64,000 bases of DNA from Closterium sp. NIES-65. Its lineage: Eukaryota; Streptophyta; Zygnematophyceae; Desmidiales; Closteriaceae. Location of the stretch: contig CANXME010000213.1 in the NCBI GenBank assembly GCA_948144175.1, forward strand, positions 1,054,001 to 1,118,000, written 5' to 3'. A program made the translations under genes and the position numbers. This document shows positions 10,150 to 18,766 of the stretch, one piece after another. The stretch's first letter is position 1; each line of letters starts with the position of its first letter. The notes beneath the pieces were generated by a model that saw only the letters and a program-made list of their open reading frames with translations, searched no databases and was not told the DNA's origin.

Positions 10150-10685
10150 AGCTGCGATATTATCTACTAGGGAGAATTGTTTACGCCTTCAGGTTGCTTA
10201 CGGCATGGAAATTGAATTCTGGCAGTGCACGAGATCGCCGTGAATATGTCCATGATGGACGCCATTCAGTCACTGCTCGACAGTGAGGTGGGACCACGCG
10301 CTTCTCTAATCGTGCTATCCCTGCTATTACTATTTGTAGCATTTCGTCGTAATTTGATGCCGTTCTGGCACCATCACGCACATGTTTGTGCACAAGAGTA
10401 GCAGGGCCATCTGAATGTGAAATCGTCTCGTGGAATCAGTTCAAGACGCGGCCAAACGGTAGAGGCGTTTATGCATCACCATGATGGTCTTGTATCCCTG
10501 GCAGGCGGAGCACGGAGTGATCAGAGTGGGTCCTCTGCCAGACGACTTCACCAGCGCGCTATATACAAAAGAGGCCTTCGCAGCAGGCGCACTGAGAGTC
10601 GCGGATCTGGTGGCCTGGGCCGTGGTGGTGAGACTAGCGTCGCTGCTCTGCAAGCACATCCGCTGCCTTTCCTCCCACGACTTAT
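10150..10685. other. Intergenic region upstream of the CBS gene
   Basis: 536 bp without a supported gene. In the frame of the downstream ATG there are stops at 10629-10631 and 10635-10637 and no other ATG before 10686. The region may hold the promoter and 5' UTR, shared with the divergent ORF at 9775-10149. No clear TATA box was identified. Confidence 0.4.
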
Positions 10686-12884
10686 ATGAGTAACGTTTTG
10701 GTGGCCTCTACGCTAGGGGCATCTTTTGACAGGAACCGTGCGTCACCCGTTTGGCAGGAGCTGGACATGCTGTATGGGTCTGTGCAAGCGCACCGCGGAC
10801 TGCCAGTGGACAGCAAAGAATTCAAGGTACGGTAGGTGGTACCCATCATTTTACCGGTCCGAATTGACGGCAAGTAGCTAGTTCTAATTGCTTGATCCAT
10901 ATTCACTACCAGTGTACAGAGAGACAGAGAGAAAATAAATAAATATGTAAAGCATCAAGGTGGTTCTATGGTTAAATGGTTGCAGGCGGAGCTTGACAAG
11001 GTGAAGAAGAAACCCTTCCGTGACTCATGGAAGTCAGCAGTGGCGACAATCTCTGGTGGCCCCTCCCCTTGCAAGAGTGGCAGCGGAATGTCAGCATGTG
11101 AAGAATGCCCTTCCTCAAAGGAATCCAGGGGCAAAAGGCAAGCAGCAGACCAGGGCAGGCAAAAACAATCCTTTCCAGAGAGGCGCAACCCTGGAACATT
11201 GCTGTGGCAGCTGCAGGAGCTGCAGCAGTATGTGCGAGTGCCTGTACGTTTACGGCTACCACCACTCCTGTCAGCTATTTTGCACCAGCAGCATGGACGG
11301 CTCTACCGAGATACATCCATTCATTATTTTCTTACTAATCTTGTTCCGTGGAGCTACACGCTGTGATGTAAGAGATTCCTGCTCTCTGTCCTTCATGTTT
11401 CGCCCTGCTCATCACAGCTGAGAGCGATGGCGCACTCCACCAAGTGCTTGCCTGTGTTCCCGCTCGCGGAGACAGACAACATGCTGCACGTGCTGCAGAT
11501 ACTGGCACACTTGGACGACTCTATCGTGCTGCTGCCGGGCAACAAAGGCCACTCCGACTCCATCATCACTCAGGTCCGCTCCCGCGATACTGGTTGCAAG
11601 CATGACCTATGAAGTGCGGCCATGCGTGCTTCCAAGCACGCCTCATGCTCCCCGTCATCACTCAGCTCCACCCCCCTCGATCCTGCTTGCAAGCACACTT
11701 CATGACTCATAAGGGCTTGTCCAAAGGCGGCTACACATGTTATGCTTCAGTGGTTTGAGATTGACGGCTGCGTGTGGTGGCTGTGGTGGCTGCAGGAAGA
11801 TATGTTCCACCAAGTGGCGTTGATAGCACAGCATGACCCGTGGGCATCATACCTGGACCAGGTCACCATCGCCATGTGCAGGTGAGCCCACCCTATGCCC
11901 TCTGCCCTCTGCTTCCCATCTACCCATCTACCCAGCTATCCAGCTACCCAGCTTCAGAGCACTTCCTCCCACTCACACAACCTTTCCTTCCTTTCGGTCA
12001 AAGTGTCGTCCAGTCTCAGGGTTCCCTCTTCCCGACAAGCCTTTAGCGAACCCCGAAACCCTGCACATTCTCCTCCTCCACATTACCTCCTCATTCATCC
12101 ACCCTCACCACCCTCGACTTCCTCTCTCCTGCGCCCCGCCCTCGACCCCCTCCCTCCTTCGCCGCCCTCGGGTTGCGCCCTCCTCCCTGCCCGTTCGCAT
12201 TCCCCACGGCAGCGAGGCAGTGGTGCAGCCAGTGAGGGTGCACGCCGCATGTCCGTTGCCAGAGGCCGTGCGGTCCATGTGGGTGTGCCACGCGGGGGAG
12301 GCCGTGGTGGACAGCGGAGAGGGATTGGGGGAGCGGGAGCGGGAGCGGGAGGGGGAGTGGGAGGGGGAGGGGCAAAGGGATGGGGGAGGGGAAAGTCGGA
12401 GGGGGGGGGAAGGGTTGGTGACGTCATCCGCGTATGACGTCCTGCGATTGCGGGACCTCGAGTTGCTGATGGATCTCAACTGCTCTCCCGCCGACCTCAG
12501 GTATGTATCGCACGCGCGATTTTTCGCTACGCACGACGACTTTGTCTCATGCTACCGAGCCTAGCGCGTGTCGCGCGCGAGCGCTGCGTGATCTGACTGA
12601 GACTTTGAACTAAGGCGCGAGGCTGCCTGGTGCCGTGCAGGGACCTGCCCGTGGCGGATTTCCTGAACGTCGTGAGAACCCACGGCGGAGGGGGCGCGGT
12701 GGCGAAACATGTGACGTGCGGCGCGGCGAACACTATGCGCGAAGTGATAGTTGCGATGGCGGATTCGGGAGGGGCGGCCATTGTGGAAATGCGAGGGGAT
12801 GCCGTGGGATTGGTGTCCGCAGGGTCCGTTGTGAAATGGCTGTGGCAGACGATGCTCCCCCCTGCCCTAGTTACGTCTTTCTAG
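10686..12884 (+). CDS. CBS-domain protein, SnRK1 gamma-like (PV42/CBSX-type), six exons
   Basis: Inferred exons are 10686-10826, 10986-11243, 11418-11573, 11796-11881, 12213-12500 and 12641-12884. All introns are GT-AG (140-331 bp), phases agree, and the total of 1173 nt encodes 390 aa. Exons 3-6 look like tandem CBS domains. Exon 3 has STKCLPVFPLAETDNMLHVL. The exon 3/4 join gives SIITQEDMFHQVA, like the L/ITQED strand of plant CBS proteins. Exon 5 has AVVQPVRVHAACPLPEAVRS, a Glu/Arg-rich loop and SAYDVLRLRD. The exon 5/6 join gives PADLRDLPVADFLNVV, then VTCGAANTMREVIVAM and DAVGLVSAGSVVKWL. Such proteins bind adenine nucleotides or regulate SnRK1 kinases. Exons 1-2 match nothing I know and are the least certain. 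The start is the first ATG after in-frame stops. Confidence 0.65.
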
Positions 12885-13039
12885 CGTTGAATGCGGTCGG
12901 ATCGGACAGCTGCGGTGAGCGTCAGGACGAGACCAGACGAAGCCAGCACATTCGCCAAAATCGCATGCCATTGCCATGCTTCACCACATACCATCGCCAT
13001 GCCATCCATATGAGATGGTGCGAACTGGATGGCCAAGTA

Positions 13040-13045
13040 AATAAA
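13040..13045 (+). terminator. Candidate polyadenylation signal of the CBS gene
   Basis: AATAAA lies 156 bp after the CBS stop codon, in a locally AT-richer stretch before the gypsy LTR fragment. A single hexamer is weak evidence; 12885-13099 holds no other recognised feature. Confidence 0.35.
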
Positions 13046-13099
13046 GTTGCCAACACCTCAACATTTCTTTTGTGCACTTGCATTGCGATCTTTGAGAGG

Positions 13100-13242
13100 T
13101 GTTACGAGTGCAATTGAGTTGTTATGAGTTGTACGAAAGAAGAGTGCGCAGAATGCAATATCGCGGAAGTGATTACAACTAATGAGCAAACAACGAGGCC
13201 TAGGCATAATATAGCACAGCTAGCTAAGCCAAGGTCGTGAAG
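13100..13242 (-). repeat. Gypsy LTR fragment, inverted
   Basis: It begins TGTTACGAGTGCAATTGAGT, the reverse complement of the gypsy LTR end (CAATTGCACTCGTAACA) seen at 9553-9571, 30448-30466 and 43990-44002. Similarity fades after about 20-60 bases. With the + strand LTR at 9450-9571 it brackets the CBS gene as an inverted pair. P's LTR starts at 13243. Confidence 0.55.
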
Positions 13243-13362
13243 TGTCAGAATGTTATAATTGTCAAGCCTGCAGTGGGGTACTCTATAGCGAGTACAACCC
13301 AATTAGGGTTTCCTATATGTATGCCAACTGCTGCTAGAGCAACCATTCCTCATTTCTTTACA
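13243..13362 (+). repeat. Element P 5' LTR
   Basis: 120 bp, TGTCAGAATGTTATAATTG ... TTTCTTTACA. GTGGGGTACTC, TATAGCGAGTA and AGGGTTTCCTATATGTA are shared with the element B LTR. Confidence 0.75.
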
Positions 13363-13439
13363 TGCTATCAGAGCATCTACGCTCCTGGCCTGTGGGCCCA
13401 CCCAACTGCTTCCGCTGCTACTCTGTGTTCTGCATGCCC

Positions 13440-13890
13440 CATGGCGTACCCTTTCGCGGCCCCTTCACGGCCCCGTCGCCGCCGCTCTAGGCCCCGTCGC
13501 CGCCGCTCTAGGCCCCGCCGCCGCCGCTCTAGGCCCCTCGCGGCCCCTTCACAGCCCCGTCGCCGCCGCTCTAGGCCCCGTCGCCGCCGCTCTAGGCCCC
13601 GTCGCCGCCGCTCTAGGCCCCTCGCGGCCCCTTCACGGCCCCGTCGCCGCCGCTCTAGGCCCCGTCGCCGCCCCTATAGGCCCTTCGCGGCCCCTTCGCG
13701 GCCCCGTCGCCGCCCCTATCGGCCCCGTCGACGCCTCCAGCGGCCCCGTCGCTGCCCCTAGCGGCCCGTCGCCGCCCTTCCAGGCCCCTCGCGGCCCCTT
13801 AGCGGCCCCGTCGCCGCCCCTATCGGCCCCGTCGCCGCCTCCAGCGGCCCCGTCGCCGCCCCTTACGGCCCCGTCGCCGCCCCTTTCGGC
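13440..13890 (+). repeat. 21-bp minisatellite in the P leader
   Basis: Tandem copies of CCCCGTCGCCGCCGCTCTAGG with variants, which give an artificial RPRRRRS peptide repeat if translated. It sits where all short-LTR copias of the window have a GC-rich leader repeat. Confidence 0.85.
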
Positions 13891-14644
13891 CCTGCCTCGA
13901 CCCAGCCCCAGCCATGCTCCGTCGCCTGTCGCGGCGCACCGGTGGCACGTGCACCGCCCCCCCCCTCTTTTCCCGTCGCCTGTCGAGGCGACCTGAGGGG
14001 GCCGCATGCGGGCGACCTTGGGGGGGGGGGGGGGGGCGAGCGTCGCCCCTTCTGCCGCCTGCTTTGGCGCCCTGGGAGGCCGCGCGTCGCCCCCCCCTTC
14101 CCCCCCCCGTAACCTCCCTACCCGCCATCCCGCCCTGCCTTGTGTTAGGGTTTGGGGGTGGCGAGTAGGGGGTGGCGGGTGTGTGGTCTCCCCTGCTCCT
14201 CCTCCTCCTCTGTCTCCCACTGCTGCAGCTGCCGCTGAGGGGGGTGGGTGTGTGGGAGTCGACGGAGTGGTGCTAGGGGGTGGGGTGTGAGTGAACCTAG
14301 GGTGCAGCAAGGGGTGTGTGACAAGGGGGTGCTGTGGGAGTAGAACTAAGGTTTGAGCAGGGGGGGTGTGTCGAGAGGTGTGGGGCAGCTGGAGGAGGTT
14401 GTGTGAAGGTAGCTGTCGTGTCGCCTGCAGCGCCTGTAGTCCGTCGCCCTTGCTTCAGAAGCCAGTGAGCCTGTTGCACCAGTTGCCGGTGGGTCCGTTG
14501 CTCCTGCCGCTCGTCTATAGCCGCGGAGCCAGTTACTCCAGTAATCCGTCGCCCTTGCTTCGGTAGCCACTGAGCCAGCCGCTCCTGTGCCCGTGCCTCT
14601 GCAGCTTCAGTCCTTGCCTCCCATCTTCTCTCCCTCCACAGTTC

Positions 14645-14771
14645 TGTTGAACAAGAATGGATGAACTAACAGTGAAAATGAGTACAAGTGTGAAAACCTA
14701 GTAATGTGTACCCCCTATAGGCTAACCCACTGTGGCCTAAACAACTACAACAACATATATAATGTTTGACA
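14645..14771 (-). repeat. Copia C 3' LTR
   Basis: 127 bp, TGTTGAACAAG ... TGTTTGACA, followed by the family polypurine tract CACCCCCATAGGCAAAGTGG at 14772. GTGTACCCCCTATAGGCTAA is closest to the LTR at 7725-7852. Confidence 0.75.
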
Positions 14772-14994
14772 CACCCCCATAGGCAAAGTGGGGGAGAACT
14801 AGGGGTCACAAGACCAGTCAAGTAAAGCAAAGCAAAGCAAAGCAAGCTCAGGGTGGATCACAACGTCACCACACAATCCGAGCACAAGTGCAAGGCCACA
14901 AGGCCAGTTCACATGCAGGAGTACATATATATATATATATATAAGACTAAACAAGCAAGAGCAGTGATATATATATGTAACAGTACAAAGAGGG

Positions 14995-17148
14995 TCAAGA
15001 GGAGAGCAAGTGAGGCAAGACAGACACAAGACCCAGCTGGGTACAGCAGCGCTGATGATCACAAGGCGGAAGTGCCTTGGTGAACACATCAGCAATGTTG
15101 GCCTTAGAGGCCACGTACGCAAGTCGCAACTGACCACGCTGCTGTAGCTCACGAGCAAGGAAGTAACGAAGAGCAATGTGCTTTGTTCTGTGCTCCAGTC
15201 TCTGCTCCCGACACAAGGCCAGCATGGCCTTGTTGTCGACGTACAGGACTGGAGGAGAACGAGGCGGCTCTCCAAGGTCGGTCAGCAGGTAGGTGAGCCA
15301 GCGAAGCTCCTGAGCAGCCATGGCCCCTGCGTAGATCTCAGCCTCACAACTGGAGCCGAGAAAAGAAGACGAGCGAGTAGCCCGCCACGAAATAGAGCCG
15401 GAACCAAGGCTGAAGGTGTAACCCTGTGACGACCGCTGCGTAGCCTGGTCGTCAGCCCAAGAAGCGTCTGCGTGTCCAGTGAGGACCATTGGACTCCGCC
15501 CTCCAAGCACTAGTCCCATGCCCGACGTACTGCACAAGTAGCGCAACACCCTCTTCGCTGCAGCCATGTGCTCTGGTCCGTGTCTCCCAGGAGCAACATA
15601 GCGTGCAAGACTGCTAAGAGGGTATGCAAGGTCAGGTCGTGTGCAGGTCATCAGGTACATGAGACAGCCAACAAGCTTTGGGTACGGGCCACTCGACTCT
15701 ACGGACTCATCCGAAGGCAGAGCTGAGATTGAGTGGCGAGTAGGCAGAGGAGTGGCCTGAGGCGAGGAGTACGTGAAGCCGAAGCGCTGAAGGACCTGCT
15801 GCACCATGTGTGACTGAGTCAGGGTAATGGTGCGGCGTGCTCTGTCCCGGGTGATTTGCAAGCCAAGGTAGCTGCGCAGTTCACCCAGGTCAGTGCACGT
15901 GTGTCTCTTCTGCAGCACAGACTTCACGTAGGCGAGTCCAGTAGTGTCAGCTGTGGCAAAGACCAAGTCGTCGACGTACACGAGGATGTAGAACGGCGGC
16001 AGAGAGGTGTCGGTGCGCAGAAACAGCGACGGGTCGGCAGTAGAAGGAGCGAACCCAAGAGCCGCAAGCGTAGTCCTCAGTGTGTCGTGCCACTCACGTG
16101 GCGCCTGGCGGAGACCGTAGACTGGACGCCGGAGACTCCACTGGGTACCAGGAGGGAAAGACCCAGTGAAGCCAGGTGGGCGGCGCAGCCAGATCTCCTC
16201 GTGCAGGCTGCCCTGCAAGAAAGCTGTGCTGAAGTCGAGAGAGTGCAGCTCGTAGTCCCGGTGAGCAGCAATGTGCAGCAGTACCCGAAGAGTGGTCATC
16301 TTCGGGGTGGGGGAGAAGGTCTGAAAGTAGTCAACTCCCTGTCGCTGACTGAAGCCACGAGCCACGTAACGCGCCTTGAAGACAGGCGGAGAACCCGGCG
16401 GCCGCTTCACCCTGAAGATCCACATGCCACTGACGATGTTCGCCCCAGGAGGGGGGACGGCGTCAACGTAGGTGCCTGTGGACTTCCAGGAAGCCATCTC
16501 TGCATCCATAGCTGCCTGCCACTGAGAGGAGTAGGGACCCTCTATCGCCTCCGCGTAAGAGCGCGGAGTCGGGATGTCAAGTGCATCCGGGTCTCCCTCA
16601 GGGGTAAGCAGTACGGACACGAGATGAGGTGAAGCAGCGGCCAAGCACTGGAACTCCTCCTGCCTGTCCTCAAGGACGTCCGTGCCAAGGGCACACGCAC
16701 CCCCGACGGACGGAGGACAGACAGACTCAGACTCAGCGACAAGACTCGCAGTGTAGTCTAGGCGACAGCAAGCAGCAAAGTCGACGAGCTCAGCAACTAG
16801 GGCAGACGCAGCAGAAGACTCAAAGGAAGGGTCAGTGACGGCTGTAGCAAGGAGACGCGTGACAGTAGGACTAGCCGCACGAAGAGAGTCCGACGCAGAG
16901 TCGGCGAGAGCAGGAAGAGAGGACGCAGGAGGAGAAGGCAAAGGGGCACGCAGAGGAGCAGTAGACGGACGTAGAGACATCCGGTGCGTGCCAGGGGCAG
17001 GAGGAGGACGCTGGCGCGAACTACGAGCACTAGCGCTAGCAGGACGGGCAGGCGACGCAGGACGAGACGCAGACTCACGATGCTCAGTAAGACCGCCAGT
17101 AGGACGAGTGTAAGGAGAAGGAGCAGGTAGTGGGGAGGCCGGCTGCAA
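14995..17148 (-). CDS. Copia C reverse transcriptase/RNase H, intact frame
   Basis: One uninterrupted frame of about 717 codons, ending QLGLVSVLPHLLSS. Order: RT N-terminal linker (SPYTRPTGGL, HRMSLRPSTAPL), RT core (SYAEAIEGPYSSQWQAAMDAEM, MWIFRVKRPPG, ARYVARGFSQRQGVDYFQTF, STAFLQGSLHEEIWLRRP, QAPREWHDTL), catalytic LVYVDDLVFAT at about 15963-15995, then RNase H (TGHADASWADD, SSCEAEIYAGA, VLYVDNKAMLAL, ANIADVFTKAL). All catalytic motifs look whole. No protease or integrase remains, and the first residues come from an abrupt junction with gag, so translation would need an unusual start. The intact frame suggests recent origin. Confidence 0.85.
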   Translation of the reverse strand: MQPASPLPAPSPYTRPTGGLTEHRESASRPASPARPASASARSSRQRPPPAPGTHRMSLRPSTAPLRAPLPSPPASSLPALADSASDSLRAASPTVTRLLATAVTDPSFESSAASALVAELVDFAACCRLDYTASLVAESESVCPPSVGGACALGTDVLEDRQEEFQCLAAASPHLVSVLLTPEGDPDALDIPTPRSYAEAIEGPYSSQWQAAMDAEMASWKSTGTYVDAVPPPGANIVSGMWIFRVKRPPGSPPVFKARYVARGFSQRQGVDYFQTFSPTPKMTTLRVLLHIAAHRDYELHSLDFSTAFLQGSLHEEIWLRRPPGFTGSFPPGTQWSLRRPVYGLRQAPREWHDTLRTTLAALGFAPSTADPSLFLRTDTSLPPFYILVYVDDLVFATADTTGLAYVKSVLQKRHTCTDLGELRSYLGLQITRDRARRTITLTQSHMVQQVLQRFGFTYSSPQATPLPTRHSISALPSDESVESSGPYPKLVGCLMYLMTCTRPDLAYPLSSLARYVAPGRHGPEHMAAAKRVLRYLCSTSGMGLVLGGRSPMVLTGHADASWADDQATQRSSQGYTFSLGSGSISWRATRSSSFLGSSCEAEIYAGAMAAQELRWLTYLLTDLGEPPRSPPVLYVDNKAMLALCREQRLEHRTKHIALRYFLARELQQRGQLRLAYVASKANIADVFTKALPPCDHQRCCTQLGLVSVLPHLLSS

Positions 17149-17509
17149 GGTCAGGGAAGAGGTACGGTAGCATGAGGCGGCTCAGTGCAGCAGTGGCAGG
17201 GGAGGAGTAGTGTGCAACTATGTCGTACAAGGTCTGAGCACTCTTGTACTGGCTAAAGTGCGCACGCTCAGAGGTAGGAAGGTGGCGACGCACAGCAAGA
17301 CGTGCAGCAGCATCGCGCGTGGCCCACTGTGAGCGGACAGTGGCGTCAGCATCAGCAGCAGGGGCAGGAGAGGCACCAGAGGTGAGGTCAAAGAGAGAGA
17401 GACCGTCCGCCCTATCGCACCGTAAGAAAAGCTTCAGGTCATCTATCCAGACGTCAAAGTCAATGGCCCGACCCTCAGCCTCAAAAGCGAGGACACTAGG
17501 GGTAGCCAT
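17145..17509 (-). pseudogene. Copia C truncated gag
   Basis: It starts MATPSVLAFEAEGRAIDFDVW at 17507-17509 and runs through LSLFDLTSGASPAPAADAD, HLPTSERAHFSQYKSAQTLY and LPYLFPDLAAG. It then breaks near 17140-17150 into RT-linker sequence (CAGCCGGCCTCCCCAC). About two thirds of Gag and all of protease and integrase are lost. A small in-frame loss also removes DAV from the YDAVVAHY stretch. The gag and RT frames differ. Confidence 0.8.
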
Positions 17510-17569
17510 GACAGCAGTAGACTAGCAGCACAAACAGTAGGGTGAGGGCAGTGTAGTGACAGAGGCGCT

Positions 17570-18540
17570 GCTCTTACCAGACAGGGCGGCTCGGGCGTCT
17601 CGGCTACAGGGCGGTAGGCGGCTCGGCAGCTGGGCGTCTCGGCGGCTCGGCTGCTAGGCGGCTCGGCGGCTCGGCTGCTGGGCGGCTCGGCGGCTCGGCT
17701 GCTCGGCGGCTTGGCGGCTCGGCTGCAGGGCGGCTCGGCGGCTCAGCGGCTCGGCTGCTCGGCGGCGCAGCGGCTCGGTTGCTGGGCGGCTTGGTGGCTG
17801 GGCGGCTCGGCGGCTCGGCTGCTGGGCGGCTCGGCGGCTCTGCTGCTGGGCGGCTCAGCGGGGCCGCAATGGAGGCGGCGGAAGGGCCGCTGAGAGGGCG
17901 GCGTCCGGGGCCGCTGAGAGGAGGCGGCTGGGCCGCCGAGAGGAGGCGGCGGGGCCGCGGAGAGGAGGCGGCGGGGCCACCGAGAGGAGGCGGCGGGGCC
18001 GCTTAAAGGAGGCGGCGGAAGGGCCGCTGAGAGGGCGGCGTCCGGGGCCGCTGAGAGGAGGCGGCTGGGCCACCGAGAGGAGGCGGCGGGGCCGCCGAGA
18101 GGAGGCGGCGGGGCCGCCGAGAGGAGGCGGCGGGGCCGCCGAGAGGAGGTGGCGGGGCCGCTTAAAGGAGGCGGCGGGGCCGCTGAAAGGGCGGCAACGA
18201 GGCCGCTGCAGGGGTAGTGGCAGGGCTGCTGAAAGGAGACGGCGGGGCCGCTGAGAAGGGCGGCGACGGGGCGCTGAAGAGGGCGGCGACAGAGCTGCAA
18301 GGAGGGCGGCGAGGGGCCGCAAAGGGAGAGCGGCGACGGGCCACGAAGGGCGGCGGATCGGGGCCGCAAGGGCGGCGGATCAGGGCTGCAAGAGGCCGCT
18401 AGGGGGCCGTGAGGGCGGCTTGGGCGGCGCGACGCGGCCGTTAGGGCGGCGCGACGCGACCGCTAGGGGCCGCTAAGGGCGACACGACGGGGCCGTGAGG
18501 GGCCTACCGAGGGCGCGACGGTAAGGAAAGCACACGAGGC
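17570..18540 (-). repeat. Copia C leader minisatellites
   Basis: Two arrays. 17580-17860 has GGCGGCTCGGCTGCTGG-type units. 17880-18190 has about 21-bp units of the GAGAGGAGGCGGCGGGGCCGC kind. Decayed repeats continue to about 18540. Long Pro/Ala/Ser-rich frames here are artefacts of the repeat. Confidence 0.8.
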
Positions 18541-18638
18541 GCGACTCGGGCCTAAGCGGAGCGCCCTTTGGGCAGGAAAAAAATTTCGTAGTGGTGGGCC
18601 CTAGGAATCGTTCCCGTTAGGGAACCTGCTCGATACCA

Positions 18639-18766
18639 TGAGAAGAAACGAGAATGAATGAACTATGAATGAATTGGGTACAAGTACTAACCCTAATTGG
18701 GTTGTACCCCTTATGGGCTACCCCACTATAGCCTACACAATATGCATGAGCTATAATGTTCTGACA
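18639..18766 (-). repeat. Copia C 5' LTR (H/I/J subtype)
   Basis: 128 bp, TGAGAAGAAACGAG ... ATGTTCTGACA. On the element strand it starts TGTCAGAACATTATAGCT, like the LTRs of H (44284), I (54644) and J (61408). The PBS complement CGATACCA lies left at 18631-18638. The right side joins copia M coding DNA directly. Confidence 0.75.

Larger units (their letters stand above)
13243..14644 (+). mobile_element. Element P, B-family LTR element lacking its 3' end
   Basis: LTR 13243-13362, PBS TGCTATCAGAGC (13363-13374), then a non-coding interior ending abruptly at the copia C LTR (14645). The interior has a 21-bp minisatellite, a CTCCTCC/CTGCAGCTGCCGCTGAGG stretch also found in B (about 8295-8330, minus), and a 3' part with GCCGGAGC/AGCCAGTTACTCCAGTA motifs shared with B near 8080-8110. 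No coding signature is seen. Neither a 3' LTR nor a polypurine tract is found, so the copy is truncated. Confidence 0.6.
14645..18766 (-). mobile_element. Ty1/copia element C, internally deleted
   Basis: A minus-strand element with LTR 18639-18766 (5'), PBS complement CTCGATACCA, GC-rich minisatellite leader, only the first ~120 codons of gag, then directly an intact RT/RNase H reading frame, a 3' non-coding domain with a (TA)n run at 14926-14942, polypurine tract and LTR 14645-14771. Gly tract, zinc module, protease and integrase are missing. The two LTRs are of different subtypes, and flanking 5-mers (AGTTC and CTCGT) do not match. Confidence 0.75.

Noticed and set aside
10481-10693. 70-codon plus-strand frame just before the CBS gene as a first exon
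   Set aside because: It ends in a stop at 10691-10693, overlaps the chosen ATG in a different frame, has no good donor in phase, and shows no CBS-like motif.
13237-13761. Arg/Pro repeat protein (RPRRRRS units)
   Set aside because: It is a translation of the 21-bp leader minisatellite of element P and begins inside the LTR. No independent coding evidence.
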